This document shows, in pieces, positions 51,036-61,219 of a stretch of 64,000 nucleotides of DNA. Location of the stretch: contig NC_092670.1 of the NCBI RefSeq assembly GCF_964355755.1, positions 35,265,795 to 35,329,794 on the forward strand, read 5' to 3'. The stretch's first letter is position 1. Each line of letters begins with the position of its first letter. This DNA is from Antedon mediterranea. Its lineage: Eukaryota > Echinodermata > Crinoidea > Comatulida > Antedonidae. The translations under genes and the position numbers were made by a program. The notes beneath the pieces are model-generated. The model saw only the letters and a list, made by a program, of their open reading frames with translations. It had not been told where the DNA came from and ran no database searches.

Positions 51036-54000
51036 ATGCCTAATGCGTGCTGTATTGGGGGGTGCAACAGGACCCCAACATCCCACCCACATGTATCCTT
51101 TCTCCTTTTTCCAAGCCAAGTGGACCAAGTGGAAACTTTCAAAAAATGGGAGGATTTCGTAAAACTAACTAGAAAAGGATACATCTGGAAGCCGTCTCAT
51201 AAAATATGCACCGAGCATTTTTGTATAGAAGATAACATAAACCACACCGAAATACAAGAGATGGGAAAGAAGGGGAAAAAAATAAGATACCGTCTTCGTC
51301 CTGGCGCTTTCCCAACATTGAAATCGCCAGTAATAGAAGAGAATAGGGATGATAGCACGAAGCCAAAAAAGAAGATGCGGACCTGTTATCGGAGGCGAGA
51401 GGTCAATAGGGTAGGCATACAGTACTCAAATCACAAAACATTTTGTTTATCATAAATTGCCCAGATAGAATATTGGTATTTTACTAAAATACAACTTACG
51501 AATAGAAACAATCTCCATTTAGGCCTAGGTCCTAATTTATGAATTGAAATATAATAATTGTGGATAGAAATAATCTCCGTGTAGGCCTAAACTTCTTCGT
51601 AGATGCATGACGGCTAATTTAAAAATAGCCAAATTTTGAACGCGCGTTACGCACAGTACTTTTTAAATTGCCGTACGAAATAATGGAATGCGGCATACAG
51701 GGTCTAGCATTGTCACTAGACTCTATAACTTATTATACCGTCTTAGGCCTACAATCGTTTTAGATTAGTTCAATCTGGTAAATACGCATAGGCCAAAAAA
51801 ACGCAGAAATTATTTATTTATTTCTTCTTTTTTTTTTCAGATTTTAGCCAGCCGTGGTCCAAGTACATCGTCGGTAAGTAGGCCTTTTTCACGGATGGCA
51901 AACAATGCTGTGCAGGGAAGCGTAACCAACAGAAATAACATAGCACACCACAGTAGTGTATAAAAGCATAATAGGCGCCGCAACTGCATCGCGGGAAAAA
52001 CGGTGGTGACAAACGCTTATGCTTATACACGGGTGTTTTTTTTTTATGGATTTTAAGCGAACAAAAAAAACAATTTCTAATTTTTTTTCAGACATACAGT
52101 GATGTTTTAGGCCAATCTTTTAAGAAAATGTTACAGTAACTTTATTTTCTCATACGATCATCCATCCGTTCAGGGGTTACAATTTTTTAATTAACATGGT
52201 GTCTTCACTATTTTTTTTTACGCTTCCCTGCACAGCATTGTTTGTCATCGGTCGAAGATGTCTTCCATTTCGTGAAAAGGCTTATACAAAAAGTCTATGC
52301 CTATCTACCAATTAAAATTAATGCAGGGAGTCGTCATTAGATTAATTTTGATTAAATCCCTATGGAAACTATTACTAGTACTGTTTTTTAAATGTAATAA
52401 TTACTATATTTTTGTACATAGGCACAAGGACAGTATGTGCAGTCTTCAGGTAATGCCAATATTAATACTAAACTTTTTTACATTGATGATTCTGTCTTCA
52501 CTATCAAACTACTATGCTTACATATGATGGTTCTATGACATCATCATGTCCATATATGGGCACATCACATTTTTTTGTCACATAAAGTTTGACAGTGTAG
52601 ACAGAGCTTTAGGCCAATTGTTTTTATTGCACACTTATATATCTTAATTTGATGTAAATCAAATACTTGTCAATGCTGTTTTTTGACATGACAAATTTAC
52701 TTACACAATAGATTCAGATGATGAAGGAAGAAATATAAGAGGCACACGTGGCGCATTCAATTTATATTCGGAATCCGACAGTGATAGTGACCATGACGAT
52801 GCAGATGCGGACTACATTGCTCCAGATGACCAAACAGATTATATAGAACCAGCGGATACTGTTAGAGGTCAGCGAAAATATATCGTTGGTCAAAGAGAAT
52901 TAATGGCTCTCTTTGACAGGTGTCGGCAGTGTGGAGGGAAAGCAGATAGAAAAATAAAGAGAGAATGTGGAACAGCAGTAGAGATAGAGTCAAAGTGCAG
53001 AAATCGAAGTTGCGGCTATCAATTTGAATGGATGAGCCAACCAAAACATGGAAAAATGTTTTTGTTTAACATTCTTTTGTCTGCCGCTATTCTTGTGTCA
53101 GGTAAGATAAGGTTTATTCTTTTTAATTTTTATGAAGGCTTGAAATAATCTAAAAGTTTACGGTTCAATCAACATGGACACTATTTACAGTACATAAATA
53201 CATTTTTTTATATTTCTAGGTTGTTGTATAACACAGTTTTTAAGAGCTATAAGATTTTTAAACATTGCAGTTTTTACTGATAGAACATATTTTTACCACC
53301 AGAAATGGTAAGTACAGTACAACTATTATTATATTTTTTAAATGGTCTATCGCATTCATTTACTTCTGCTGCCTCTCGCTTATGGAATGACCTACCCGCC
53401 TCAATTCGATCATGTTCTTCTACTATCGCCTTTAAATCTGCCTTAAAAACTCAAATTCAAATTAGCTCTCTCATACACCGTGCCTTTAATCACTTACTGC
53501 TGGAATTGGCGCTTTACAAATTTGTATTATTATTCACAGCAATAAACGCTCATTGGAGCTCGATGATGTGTTATGTTTTTTTTTAGGTATTTGCTGCCAG
53601 CTGTGTCCTGTGTTTTCGCAGCGCAGAGAGAACACAATTTCAAGAGCAACATGAATATTTCATGTGATATGCGCTGCGATAGCCCAGGACATACAGCCAA
53701 GTTTGGCACGTATACCACAATTGATGCAGACACCCATAAAGTAATCCACATTGAAGTGGTCCAAGTAAGTCGTCAAGTCAAATTTTCTCCATCTTCATTG
53801 TACCATAATACTTTACCTGTACTGTGCTTATAACAATTATTGGTAATAACTTTTTAACTGAATTTGTTTTACAGAAAGATGAATGTTCGAATTCACCAGC
53901 AATGGAACTGGAGGGGCTGAAAAGAACATTGATGGTTTTAAAAGGTTACGGAGTTACCGTGGAAAGAATTGTTTCCGACAGACATAGTAGTGTAGCTGCC

Positions 54001-55402
54001 TACCTCAAAAATTCCATGCAGAATATAATACACTACTTTGATGTGTGGCATGTTGCTAAAGGCAAGTATTTAACTACTTCAATTCATCACCTTTGCTGGA
54101 CCAGCACTAATATGGTACATGATTATTATTATTAAATTATACACTCAACTGTTCAGTACAGTAGTCCATTTAATTGCCAACAATCTTTAAACACAATTTT
54201 TTTATTTTTTTAAAAATAAAAAGCGTGTATACTATTTGAAGATGTTTAATATGATCAAACTGCTTAGTTAAATAATATAAAAACTGTATTTTCTTAAATT
54301 GACATGCAGGTGTAAAAAAACAATGTCTGAAGGGTGGAAAGCTTAAAGACTGTGACCAGATAACAAAATGGATCAAATCTATTGTAACTATGATTTATTG
54401 GATTGCGTCAACTACACCCGAGACTAAAGATTTGAGTTACGACAAGGAACTAAGAGTCCAAAAATTTAAAAGCATATACAATCATGTAAGAGGGATACAT
54501 GAACATGAAACTCCATTGTATCCCAAATGCATGCATGGTGAACTGGAAGAACGGGATTACATTCTCCCAAGTAAGTATCTCATGTGTATAATTAAGTAGT
54601 AACCAATCTCAATCAAGGGAAAAATTGCACACTGACAAACGAACATTTTACAATTTTACAATGTTTACTGTAATGTCTAAACACATGATTTGTTATTATC
54701 TCGAATACAGGCTCTAAAGCTGAGGAAGTTTTGTCAAAGATTCTGAATTCTTCATATCTTTTAAGATCAGTTCAACAGTTATCACCTACTATCCAGACAT
54801 ATTCTAACGAATCATTCCATCAAGTTATCAATCACTTCGCTCCAAAAATGCATCCATACCGTTTCAAGGGAATGATTGCAAGGTAGTATTATACATCTTC
54901 CCAAAACAAGCTAAAAAATGAAACAAACAAAAATAACTCGAGTCATTGGAATGGTGAAAGACAAACAAATTTTTTACTATTTTCAGAACGTACATTGCTG
55001 CACTGCATTGTAATGAGAATGTCGGACGGTGCCAGCAAGAAAATAAAAAAGGCGAGAAAGAGTATTCATTGTGGTATTCTAGAGCCAAAAAAGACTGGGT
55101 GGCAAAAAAACATTTAGTTAACCCCACTTTTGGTAAGATTGATTTATTTATTTAAAAAATATAACATAATTATATGTTTTCTGTAATCGAAAAGTCTTAT
55201 TAATATTTATTTGGTTTTCCTTTCAGAATACGCAATTAACGTCATTGAAATGGCAATGTACATGGCAAAAACAAATACAAAAGAACTATATTACACACCA
55301 GAGATAATGTGTGACCCAGGCACTATTGCAGAGAAAATGCCAAAACCTGACAAAAATGAGTTTGTAGCCCAGTTATTAAGCAGATTTAAACCTACAACAT
55401 AA
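51036..55402 (+). CDS. THAP-domain DDE transposase, 10 exons, 664 aa
   Basis: Exons: 51036-51410, 51852-51873, 52712-53101, 53220-53307, 53587-53764, 53875-54061, 54310-54570, 54711-54882, 54987-55132 and 55227-55402. Exon 3 onward is phase-consistent to TAA. The tiny second exon is the least certain: acceptor 51851 makes the phases agree, while acceptor 51840 would need a different first donor. The first ATG opens a THAP zinc finger (MPNACCIGGC, C5-x4-C10, then C58-x2-H61 and GAFPTL). An acidic linker and a C4 cluster (CRQCGGK ... CRNRSCGY) follow. Candidate catalytic residues are D319 or D323 in SCDMRCDSPGH, D386 in VSDRH and E568 in CNENVGR. D407-V-W-H410 is a DxxH motif. Proteins of this type cut and rejoin transposon ends. 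Intron 6 begins with GC. The superfamily is inferred as Kolobok-like. A domesticated gene is the alternative. Confidence 0.92.
51899..52244. repeat. 27-bp perfect inverted repeat in transposase intron 2
   Basis: 51899-51925 and 52218-52244 are exact reverse complements (CAAACAATGCTGTGCAGGG ... CCCTGCACAGCATTGTTTG). Weaker pairing continues outside (CCTTTTTCACG against CGTGAAAAGG). It is probably a small nested inverted-repeat transposon, beginning just after the exon 2 donor. Confidence 0.75.
52490..52608. mobile_element. Family A transposon, copy 9, inside the transposase gene
   Basis: The left end CTGTCTTCACTATCAAACT and the right end GACAGTGTAGACAGAGCT followed by TTA match the family. 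It lies in intron 2, so the element jumped into the larger transposon without harming it. Confidence 0.8.
53345..53534 (+). pseudogene. LINE ORF2 tail fragment in transposase intron 4
   Basis: The encoded peptide SHSFTSAASRLWNDLPASIR followed by STIAFKSALKTQ is the standard C-terminal end of CR1/L2-type reverse-transcriptase proteins. The 3' end GGCGCTTTACAAATTTGTATTATTATT is the usual LINE/SINE tail. It is heavily 5'-truncated. It makes up most of a 279-base intron. Confidence 0.75.
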
Positions 55403-55418
55403 TGAATTGGAGTCTACC

Positions 55419-57298
55419 TTATCTATCCAATGGTGGATATTTGAACCCTGTGTAATTGTTGGCTTCATCTGGGAAAACATCTCGTATTTTTTTCATAACA
55501 CAAGATGGCATTGGTATTCTTCGGTCCTTGCCAAGAAACCCCCAGCACCAACGTACAAATTGGCGGTATGCAGTATATCTGTATCGCCTGGAAAAATGTA
55601 CAAACAAAAGAAAAATACATGTTATTGTGTTCAAATTATTTATTTATTTGTCTTGTAAGATTCCCGTCATGTACATTCCTCCAGTTGGAAATTAATAGTA
55701 GATTGATATACATATGATATGATGTAATATATTTTTACTTTGCTTTTTACTTTTACTCTGTACAGTACCTTTCTATTGCACCTTCCACCACATGTTCTTG
55801 GTATTGCGAGACATACTGCCAATACGCAATTTGTAGTGTTGCTGGGTTTAAAATTGCAGGTTCGAACCATGGGTGTGTTGTTACGCACCCAGTGTGCTGA
55901 GGTCCCTCCTTATTTTTGTTGTTGATTTTTTCTACCTGTAACAAAATACAAAGAAAACATGTAAAAAATTTATTTAAAGCCAAAAAATAGTTGGTCCGAG
56001 TCAGATTTAATGGGTTTTTGGTTATATTAAGCCATTTATTTTGTCTTTTTATTTACTAAAACTGTAAAACGGCCTACCGTACTATATTCGAAATTTGATT
56101 TTATATCTTCATTCTTCATGTGACAATGCAATTCTTGAATTTGTGTTTTTTCTGAAAATAATTAATTATTAGAAATTAATATTACCTGTTGGCAACAGTA
56201 TCTATTCTCCCATGTTTCTTCTTCCACACAGTTTCCACATTCACACCTATTTAAACAAAATCATAGATTACACATTAATGTGGCTCATTGTTTCCTACTT
56301 TCGCAACGTGTATAGTAGAGCCCTAAATATATACAGTAGATAATTAATATGATTTGTGAAAGTGTAGTTGCAGTAATTTTAATGTACTGCCTAATTTAAT
56401 TAATTATGCCTACATTTAGTCATTACATAATAATAGGTTGTACTAGCATACTATTACTAGCCTAGGCCTAATGTACAAAATGCTAATATGGTGGACTGCC
56501 TCTCTGCTTAGCTAGCCTACCATACATACCTACTATACTAATCTACTCTGTAGTCTATTTTTTATATTCTAAAAGTAATTCTCCTACCTAGCCTAAAATA
56601 ATACTAATAGTAGCCTACTACTAGGCCTGGTAATTATAATAACTACAACTTCCTGATACTGATAGTACTAACTAGCCAGGACTAGGCTAGGCTATATCAT
56701 ATATGAGCCTACTAGTTAGGCCTATAATAGTAGTAGTAGGACTATTGAATATAGCCTAGGCCTCTAGCTCTATCTCTAATATAGCTAGGCCTAGTAGCAG
56801 GTGGACTATATTTATATAGGCCTAGCTAGGCCTAGGCCTCTGTACTAGGATAGGCCTAGGTTCAGCTAGCCTAGGCCCTTAGCCTGGCCCTACTAGTAGG
56901 CCTAGGCAGGACAGGCAGGGAGGCTTTATTTTCGCGTTGAGTACAAAGAGTGAAAAATCTAAAAGGTGGGAACAGCAGTAACTCCAAAAGAACTCCAAAA
57001 GTAGGTCTAAAAAAACGGGGGGGGGGGGGGGGGGTCCCATCACATTTCTCTTACTTATCGCTTACCATTCTCGACCTTGCCTAACATGCATGTTAGGTGG
57101 AAGCCCAAACCGTCCGAATTCCCTGGCCCGACGAGCGTCAGGAGGTAGGCCTAGGCCTAACCGATCGTCTGCTGCGGGCCTTTGCAATGGTGGTAGACGT
57201 GGGTCATTATCGAACGGTCTTAAATTGTCAGGATTTACTGGTAATAAATCTTCTTCTATTTCTATATCCGCTACAAAATATTCCTCTTCACTATCCAT
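55419..57298 (-). CDS. P2X7-ballast-like cysteine-rich protein, 4 exons, 209 aa
   Basis: Exons on minus: 57298-57066, 56246-56186, 55935-55769 and 55587-55419, all GT-AG with agreeing phases and a TAA stop. The first in-frame ATG (57298) opens an acidic segment (MDSEEEYFVADIEIEEDLLP) and a Pro/Arg-rich linker. The rest matches the intracellular C-terminal domain of P2X7 receptors in order: WCECGNC, YCCQQ, GCVTTHPWF, YRYTAYRQFVRW, IPMPSCVMKKIRDVFP and NYTGFKYPP. In P2X7 this 'ballast' binds two zinc ions and a guanine nucleotide. Here there are no transmembrane helices or ATP-binding ectodomain, so it is a soluble stand-alone form. It converges on the transposase gene. A role as a transposon accessory protein, for example in nucleic-acid or nucleotide binding, is inference only. 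Confidence 0.88.
56440..56920. repeat. TAGGCCTA/CTAG-rich low-complexity tract in an intron
   Basis: Dense, irregular repeats of GCCTAGGCCT, TAGGCCTA and CTAGCTAG-type words, nearly all self-complementary, in intron 1 of the ballast-like gene. There is no fixed period. The same AGGCCT core is scattered through the whole window. Confidence 0.8.
57017..57034 (+). repeat. Run of 18 G
   Basis: An uninterrupted G run on plus, so C on the strand of the ballast-like gene, just inside its first intron. It could form a G-quadruplex and is prone to length change. Confidence 0.95.
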
Positions 57299-57660
57299 TC
57301 CAAAATGATGATAAAAATAAACTAAACACTCCTCCGCCGTCGATAGTGGAAAAAAAATGGCGTCGGGGTTTCTCCATAGCGATCGTCGTGTAATTGATAT
57401 TTTCACACATGCGCACTGTATCTACGTTTCTCCAGCTTCCCGGTGCAAAACGTTAGTCAATTTGCAGAAGATCGCCATAAGAACAGATTTTAAAATTCAT
57501 TTTAAAAAATAATCGGTTGACAAACAAACAAAAATTTTATCCGAAAACATTTAAAACATATTCATAAACAAAAATGTAAAGCGGATAAGCCAACGCTGTA
57601 ATAGTATAGAGCCAATCTGCAAAAGTCTGTGAATGACGGATTCTCCTAATGCAAATTTTT

Positions 57661-57682
57661 CTTTTTGTGACGTCACAAAAAG
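57661..57682. promoter_or_regulatory. 22-bp perfect palindrome centred on TGACGTCA
   Basis: CTTTTTGTGAC is followed by its exact reverse complement. The centre is a consensus CRE (CREB/ATF) site. It lies about 365 bases upstream of the ballast-like start codon and 130 bases inside the right end, so it may be a promoter element or a transposase site. Confidence 0.6.
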
Positions 57683-57784
57683 ATTTTTTGTCACCGATTG
57701 AGGGGGACCCAGACGTCCATAATATTTAGCATAAAGGTCACTGACATGATTCTATGCGTACTTTCCGATAATGAAACTAACTCA

Positions 57785-57812
57785 TTTTTTTTAACATTGT
57801 TTCATATCCATT
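57785..57812 (-). repeat. Right terminal inverted repeat
   Basis: It ends ATTGTTTCATATCCATT, the exact reverse complement of the left end, followed by TTAA at 57813-57816. Confidence 0.8.
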
Positions 57813-58030
57813 TTAAGATTACGAACTCAGTCGTGTTGAGGCATAATTAAGGTGTTCAAGTATTAAAATCGATCGCTGGTGGTAGGTGAGTATTGCGGCT
57901 ATATAAACGATTAAGGTTCCGTATCATGTTAAAATAAATAAATCAAATCATTACGGATAATAGCATAAATAGCCCGGCAGTAATAGCTATTCTATACTTG
58001 GTATTTCAGCTTTCTATTTACAGCTTTCTT

Positions 58031-60290
58031 TCCTCGGGATCTTCCGCATTTGTACCTCAACTCCCGTCGGGATCTACCGAATTTGTACCTTATCTCCCCT
58101 CAGGATCTACCGAATTTGTATCTCATCTTCCCTCGATATCTACCGTATTTGTACCTCATCTCCCCTCCGGATCTACCGAATTTGTACCTTATCTCCCCTC
58201 AGGATCTACCGAATTTGTATCTCATCTTCCCTCGATATCTACCGTATTTGTACCTCATCTCCCCTCGGGATCTACCGAATTTATATCTCATCTTCTCTCG
58301 GTATCTACCGTATTTGTACCTCAATTCCCCTCCGGATCTACCGCATTTGTACCTTACCTCCCCTCGGTACCTACCATATTTGTACCTCGACTCCCCTTCG
58401 GATCTACCGCATTTGTACCTTATCTCCCCTTTGGGATCTACCGAATTTGTATCTTGTCTCCCCTCCGGATCTACCGCATTGGTACCTTATCTCCCCTCAG
58501 GATATACCGAATTTGTACCTTATCTCCCCTCGGGATCTACCGAATTTATATCTCATCTTCCCTCGGTATCTACCGTATTTGTACCTCAATTCCCCCCCGG
58601 ATCTACCGCATTTGTACCTTACCTCCCCTCGGTACCTACCATATTTGTACCTCGACTCCCCTTCGGATCTACCGCATTTGTACCTTATCTCCCCTTTGGG
58701 ATCTACCGAATTTGTATCTTGTCTCCCCTCCGGATCTACCGCATTGGTACCTTATCTCCCCTCAGGATCTACCGAATTTGTACCTTATCCCCCCTCGGGA
58801 TCTACCGAATTTATATCTCATCTTTCTTCGGTCTACCGTATTTGTACCTCATCTCCCCTCCGGATCTACCGCATTTGTACCTCAATTCCCCTCCGGATCT
58901 ACCGCATTTGTACCTCATCTCCCCTCGGGATCTACCGAATTTGTACCTTATCTCCCCTCAGGATCTACCGAATTTGTATCTCATCTTCCCTCGATATCTA
59001 CCGTATTTGTACCTCAATTCCCCTCCGGATCTACCGCATTTGTACCTTATCTCCCCTCCGGATCTACCGTATTTGTACCTCAACTCCCCTCCGGATCTAC
59101 CATATTTGTACCTCATCTCCCCTCCGGATCTACCGCATTTGTACCTCATCTCCCCTTTGGGATCTACCGAATTTGTATCATCTTCCCTCCGGATCTACCG
59201 CATTTGTACCTCATCTCCCCTTTGGGATCTACCGTATTTGTACCTCATCTTCCCTCGGTATCTACCGAATTTGTACCTTATCTCCCCTTTGGGATCTACC
59301 GAATTTGTACCTTGTCTCCCCTCCGGATCTACCGCATTTGTACCTTATCTCCCCTCAGGATCTACCGAATTTGTACCTTATCTCCCCTTTGGGATCTACC
59401 GAATTTGTACCTTGTCTCCCCTCCGGATCTACCGCATTTGTACCTTATCTTCCCTCAGGATCTACCGAATTTGTACCTTATCTCCCCTCGGGATCTACCG
59501 AATTTATATCTCATCTTCCCTCGGTATCTACCGTATTTGTACCTCATCTCCCCTACGGATCTACCGCATTTGTACCTTATCTCCCCTCAGGATCTACCAA
59601 ATTTGTATCTCATCTTCCCTCGGTATCTACCGTATTTGTATCTCAACACCCCTCCGGATCTACCGCATTTGTACCTCATCTCCCCTCAGGATCTACCGAA
59701 TTTGTATCTCATCCTCCCTCGGTATCTACCGTATTTGTATCTCATCTTCCCTCAGGATCTACCGTATTTGTACATCAACTCCCCTCCAGATCTACCGCAT
59801 TTGTATCTCATCTCCCCTCAGGATATACCGAATTACGAATTTGTATCTCATCTTCCCTCGGTATCTACCGTATTTGTATCTCAACACCCCTCCGGATCTA
59901 CCGCATTTGTACCTCATCTCCCCTCAGGATCTACTGAATTTGTATCTCATCTTCCCTCGGTATCTACCGTATTTGTACCTTATCTCCCCTCGGGATCTAC
60001 CGAATTTGTATCTCATCTTCCTTCAGTATCTACCGTATTTGTACCTCAAATCCCCTTCGGATCTACCGAATTTGTATCTCATCTTCCCTCGGAATCTATC
60101 GTATTTGTACCTCATCTCCTTTCGGTATCTACCGCAGTTGTGTCTTGTCTGGCCCCAAGATCTACCTCATTATTTTGTACCGCATCTCCTTCGGTATCTA
60201 CGGCTTTTGTATCTCATTATTTCCCCTCGGGATCTATCGGATTTGTAACTCGTTTCTCCTTGGGATCTATCGGATTTGTATCGTTGTCAG
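58031..60290 (+). repeat. 33-bp minisatellite, about 68 copies
   Basis: The unit is GGATCTACCGAATTTGTACC plus TYATCTCCCCTCG, with variants (GAA/GCA/GTA; Ser-codon changes; occasional 34-base units with CTTTGGG). Because 33 is divisible by three and the unit has no stop in any plus frame, all three frames stay open (up to 765 codons at 57998-60295). They read 11-residue repeats such as GSTEFVPYLPS, DLPNLYLISPR and GIYRICTLSPL. The long frames start at TTG rather than ATG, and 34-base units shift the register. A protein is therefore unlikely. Confidence 0.92.
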
Positions 60291-60300
60291 TTTGAACACA

Positions 60301-60479
60301 GGTACATTTTCTTTTCACAAAATGGGATTTTGGTTAAATTTAACTTTTATTTTGTTTTTTTTTATAAGGGAAGTCAAATATTTTGTGTTTTTGTTATGGC
60401 CGTAAATAACTTAAAACTGCAAAATGGCATTCAGTATGATTTTATTGATCTTAATTTTGAGGGACAATACATCTTTAAA
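60301..60479 (-). mobile_element. Family C element, copy 4 (partial)
   Basis: Only the end GAGGGACAATACATCTTTAA and part of the interior (TTTTGGTTAAATTTAACTTT) remain. It directly follows the minisatellite. The orientation is as in copy 3. Confidence 0.6.
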
Positions 60480-60489
60480 TTAGATTAAT

Positions 60490-61030
60490 ATACATACGGA
60501 TGTAATATAAGGTCAAAAGAAATAAAGAAACAAATTGTGAGTACTGATTTAAGATATAATACAAGAAACAGCTACTTTTTAATACATTTCTTAATATAAA
60601 GTAAATTTAAATGATAAATAGTTGTACTTTTACTATAACTTGCAATAAACATAAAATGTACGTTTTTAAAGCATACTTTTACTCCATCGATTTTATGTAC
60701 ATGTATAGATATAGTGCCTTTTTAGCTGTTATATTGCATTTTATTGTTCTTTATTTTATAAAAATGTATGTATGTTATGTAATATATATTTGTAAAAGGA
60801 ATGAATAAATGTGGGTGACCCCCACGAAAGAGAAAAAAAATATACAACTAAAAAAGAACAGACCTTGCAAGGAAAGTCCTTGCTCTTTATTAAACTTAAC
60901 TTAAAGCTACTATATATCGCAACCAGATTAATTTGGAGGATAAATCCGTACTCCTTACTATATTTTTCGATTTTGAAAGTTTTGTATCTTTATGTTACTT
61001 GAATAAAACTTTCAAAGTAACACAAGTAAG
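60490..61030. other. Non-coding stretch, no gene seen
   Basis: Short frames only, AT-rich. Confidence 0.5.
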
Positions 61031-61037
61031 ATTTTAC

Positions 61038-61210
61038 CTAAAGTTCTTTGTATCAAACTAGTTTGACCAAAAATGTGCTAAAAAAAATAGTAGTGATGTG
61101 CTTTAAATTCAGAAACATCACTACCATTACTATCATGTTTAATATGAAAGTGATATGACATCATCGTGTCCATGTATAGTCACACATTTTGTCACATAAA
61201 GATTGAGCTT
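61038..61210. mobile_element. Family A transposon, copy 10 (diverged)
   Basis: ATCAAACTAGTTTGACCAAA, ATATGACATCATCGTGTCCA and TTTTGTCACATAAAG are recognisable. Both outer ends are eroded. Confidence 0.6.
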
Positions 61211-61219
61211 AAGAATTGT

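Larger units (their letters stand above)
49480..57812. mobile_element. 8.3-kb two-gene DNA transposon, Kolobok-like
   Basis: The element runs between matching terminal repeats, each next to TTAA. It contains two convergent multi-exon genes: a THAP/DDE transposase on plus and a P2X7-ballast-like protein on minus. The superfamily call rests on three things: the THAP zinc finger, TTAA flanks, and the DDE core with a DxxH motif. P-type elements also have THAP but make 8-bp duplications, and piggyBac has TTAA but no THAP. Later insertions (a family A copy, a LINE fragment, a 27-bp inverted repeat) all fall in introns. Both reading frames are intact, so the copy may be young, active or under selection. 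Confidence 0.82.

Noticed and set aside
55419-57298. A complete P2X receptor gene
   Set aside because: Only the ballast-like region is present. No transmembrane helices or ectodomain exons lie upstream before the transposon end.
57299-57406. Upstream extension of the ballast-like protein
   Set aside because: The open frame extends to a GTG at 57406, but the first ATG is at 57298, where the acidic N-terminus begins.
57998-60295. Long open frames of 765, 732 and 496 codons, as if a repeat protein
   Set aside because: All lie in the 33-bp minisatellite and start at TTG. They are open in three frames only because the unit length is divisible by three, and 34-base units shift the register.
1421-61210. 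Family A as a non-autonomous derivative of the two-gene transposon
   Set aside because: Some copies have TTAA-like flanks, but the family A ends (AGCTCTGTC) do not match the large element's ends (AATGGATATG).
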